Shown here piece by piece: positions 63,105 through 64,000 of a stretch of DNA of 64,000 bases. Positions within the stretch are counted from its first letter, which is position 1, and each line of letters begins with the position of its first letter. The notes under the pieces are model-generated. The model had not been told where the DNA came from. It was given only the letters and a program-made list of their open reading frames with translations, and searched no databases. The DNA is from Micromonospora gifhornensis (lineage in GTDB: Bacteria > Actinomycetota > Actinomycetes > Mycobacteriales > Micromonosporaceae). The stretch covers positions 124,001 to 188,000 of the forward strand of contig NZ_BOPA01000017.1 in the NCBI RefSeq assembly GCF_016863515.1, in the 5' to 3' direction. Both the position numbers and the translations under genes were made by a program.

Positions 63105-63110
63105 TAGGGT
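63105..63110 (+). promoter_or_regulatory. Putative -10 box for leaderless DUF402 mRNA
   Basis: TAGGGT ends 6 nt before the GTG start at 63117. Confidence 0.5.
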
Positions 63111-63116
63111 CGGGGT

Positions 63117-63764
63117 GTGAGGTTTGAGGTGGGGCGGTTGGTGGTGCACCGCAACGTGCGGCGTGGGCGGATCGGGTGGGTGCGGCCTGCCCGGGTGGTC
63201 AGCGACGACGAGCGTGGGCTGCTGTTGTGGGTGGCCGAAGGGTCGGCGGTCGCGGCGGAGGTGAACGCTGCCGGGCTGGGGATGCGGGAGGTTCCGTTTG
63301 CCGAGTGGCTCACTCCGACGTTCCAGCTGAAGCAGGGGCGGTGGAACGGGCCGCCGTTGCTGAAGTTCCTGCCTGCCGGGGCGGCGCATTCCGTCTGGTG
63401 GTTCCGGGACGCGCAGGGGCGGTTCACCGGGTGGTACGTCAACCTGGAGGAGAACGGCGTCCGGTGGGACGACGGCGGGCTGGCCGGCGTCGACATCATC
63501 GACCAGGATCTCGACGTCTGGGTCCGACCCGACCGCAGTTGGGAGTGGAAGGACGAGGGCGAGTTCGTCGAGCGGCTGGCCTTCCCGGAGCACTACTGGG
63601 TGACCGACGAGGCGGCCGTACGAGCCGAGGGCAAGCGGGTGATCGCCCTGGCCGAGGCCGGTGAGTTCCCCTTCGACGGCACCTGGTGCGATTTCGCCCC
63701 GCCCCCGGAGTGGGAAACCCCGCAGTGGCTACCGGCCGGCTGGGACCGCCCGCCCGTACGCTGA
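63117..63764 (+). CDS. DUF402 family protein
   Basis: 215 residues. The beta-barrel opening FEVGRLVVHRNVRRGRIGWVRPARVVSDDERG is followed by WWFRDAQGRFTGWYVNLEENGVRWDDGG, VDIIDQDLDVWVRPDRSWEWKDEGEF, and a C-terminal helix, all typical of DUF402. The central Asp/Glu-rich part would form a metal-dependent phosphatase site; family members hydrolyse nucleoside diphosphates or triphosphates in vitro. Function here is unproven. Starts at a leaderless GTG. Confidence 0.88.
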   Translation: MRFEVGRLVVHRNVRRGRIGWVRPARVVSDDERGLLLWVAEGSAVAAEVNAAGLGMREVPFAEWLTPTFQLKQGRWNGPPLLKFLPAGAAHSVWWFRDAQGRFTGWYVNLEENGVRWDDGGLAGVDIIDQDLDVWVRPDRSWEWKDEGEFVERLAFPEHYWVTDEAAVRAEGKRVIALAEAGEFPFDGTWCDFAPPPEWETPQWLPAGWDRPPVR

Positions 63765-64000
63765 GCCGGCTGTGTTCTGTGTCACATGCGGGCTGGTTCG
63801 GGTGACCCGCCCCGGTCCGATGTGAGGGATCCGGGGTGGATCTGGCAGAATGGCTGGCTGGTATCCGGCGCGCGTCCGGCGCCCTCTAACCCGGTCGCGT
63901 CGCCAGTCCACCCGAGCAGTCTCCGGCCCAACCCCACTGTGCCGGTTGGCGCTCACCCGTGCACACCGCCCACCTGGGCCGGTGAGATCGCAACAGGAGC
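63765..64000 (+). other. Leader region of the next gene (start lies outside the window)
   Basis: 236 bp without a supported gene. A possible -10 (CAGAAT, 63846-63851) lies within it, and AGGAG at 63995-63999, directly at the window edge, would be the ribosome binding site of a start codon a few bases further on. In many bacteria rpsP lies near ffh, but that gene is not visible here. Confidence 0.35.

Overview
The window looks like chromosome of a high-GC actinomycete of the Micromonosporaceae, most likely Micromonospora or a close relative. The pointers are very high GC in third codon positions, many GTG starts, F420 biosynthesis (cofC), a DUF397/XRE-DUF5753 pair, a DivIVA-like/SepIVA-type protein, HU with a long Lys/Ala tail, and frequent leaderless start codons with a TANNNT box 6-8 nt upstream. 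It is mostly conserved housekeeping chromosome. From memory, the order of many genes (FAH hydrolase, tRNA-Glu/Gln, IclR-leuCD-hup-mutT1-ppk-cofC-gpsA-ddl-DUF3515-thiL, rpmB-DAK2-recG, rsmD-coaD, DivIVA-like-DUF177-rpmF-rnc-fpg-smc-ftsY-amt-glnB-glnD-ffh) parallels the Rv29xx region of Mycobacterium tuberculosis. No insertion sequence, prophage, integrase, rRNA operon or CRISPR array was found.

Layout. 1-3.1 kb: a truncated membrane protein, a FAH-family hydrolase, tRNA-Gln and two identical tRNA-Glu units, each with a leader hairpin and a terminator. 3.1-6.8 kb: an NdgR/LtbR-type IclR regulator divergent from leuCD, then hup. 6.9-13 kb: a membrane-anchored EEP-domain protein, then mutT1, ppk1, a small OB-like protein and cofC on the minus strand. 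13.1-18 kb: acyltransferase, gpsA, PLP enzyme, PrmC-like methyltransferase and ROK kinase on the plus strand. 18-19.7 kb: an accessory patch (DUF397, XRE, and a coupled 24-aa/78-aa ORF pair). 19.7-27.8 kb: ddl, DUF3515/AsnC-type pair, thiL, GNAT, rpmB, DAK2 kinase and recG. 28-31 kb: an LPXTG-type surface protein, then rsmD-coaD behind a 24-codon leader ORF. 31-35.5 kb: DivIVA-like protein, DUF177, rpmF, plsX, rnc and mutM. 35.5-38 kb: two exported proteins (GH114-like lipoprotein and CAP-domain protein). 38-43 kb: coiled-coil microprotein, smc and a HAD hydrolase. 43-46.4 kb: a MarR-controlled MFS exporter with a USP and a DinB protein. 46.5-50.5 kb: PhoD-like phosphatase, ftsY and an APH-like kinase. 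50.5-54.7 kb: the nitrogen operon amt-glnB-glnD behind a GlnR-like box. 54.8-58.6 kb: an ABC exporter with a NarL-type two-component system. 58.8-64 kb: ffh, an amidohydrolase, a compact archaeal/eukaryote-like ProRS, a DUF402 protein and the leader of the next gene.

The genes fall into functional blocks. Leucine synthesis is leuCD with its regulator. Phosphate and nucleotide handling is ppk1, mutT1 and possibly the PhoD-like enzyme. Membrane lipid precursors are gpsA, plsC and plsX. The SRP pathway is ffh and ftsY, chromosome organisation is hup and smc, and nitrogen sensing is amt-glnB-glnD.

No clearly new multi-gene system stands out. The most interesting unexplained signals are three classes of dispersed intergenic repeat, one of which supplies the stop codon of a gene. 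Next come two 24-codon ORFs translationally coupled through ATGA to downstream genes, a PHO-box-like site at ppk1, paired palindromic operators in front of the MFS gene, and the twin tRNA-Glu units.
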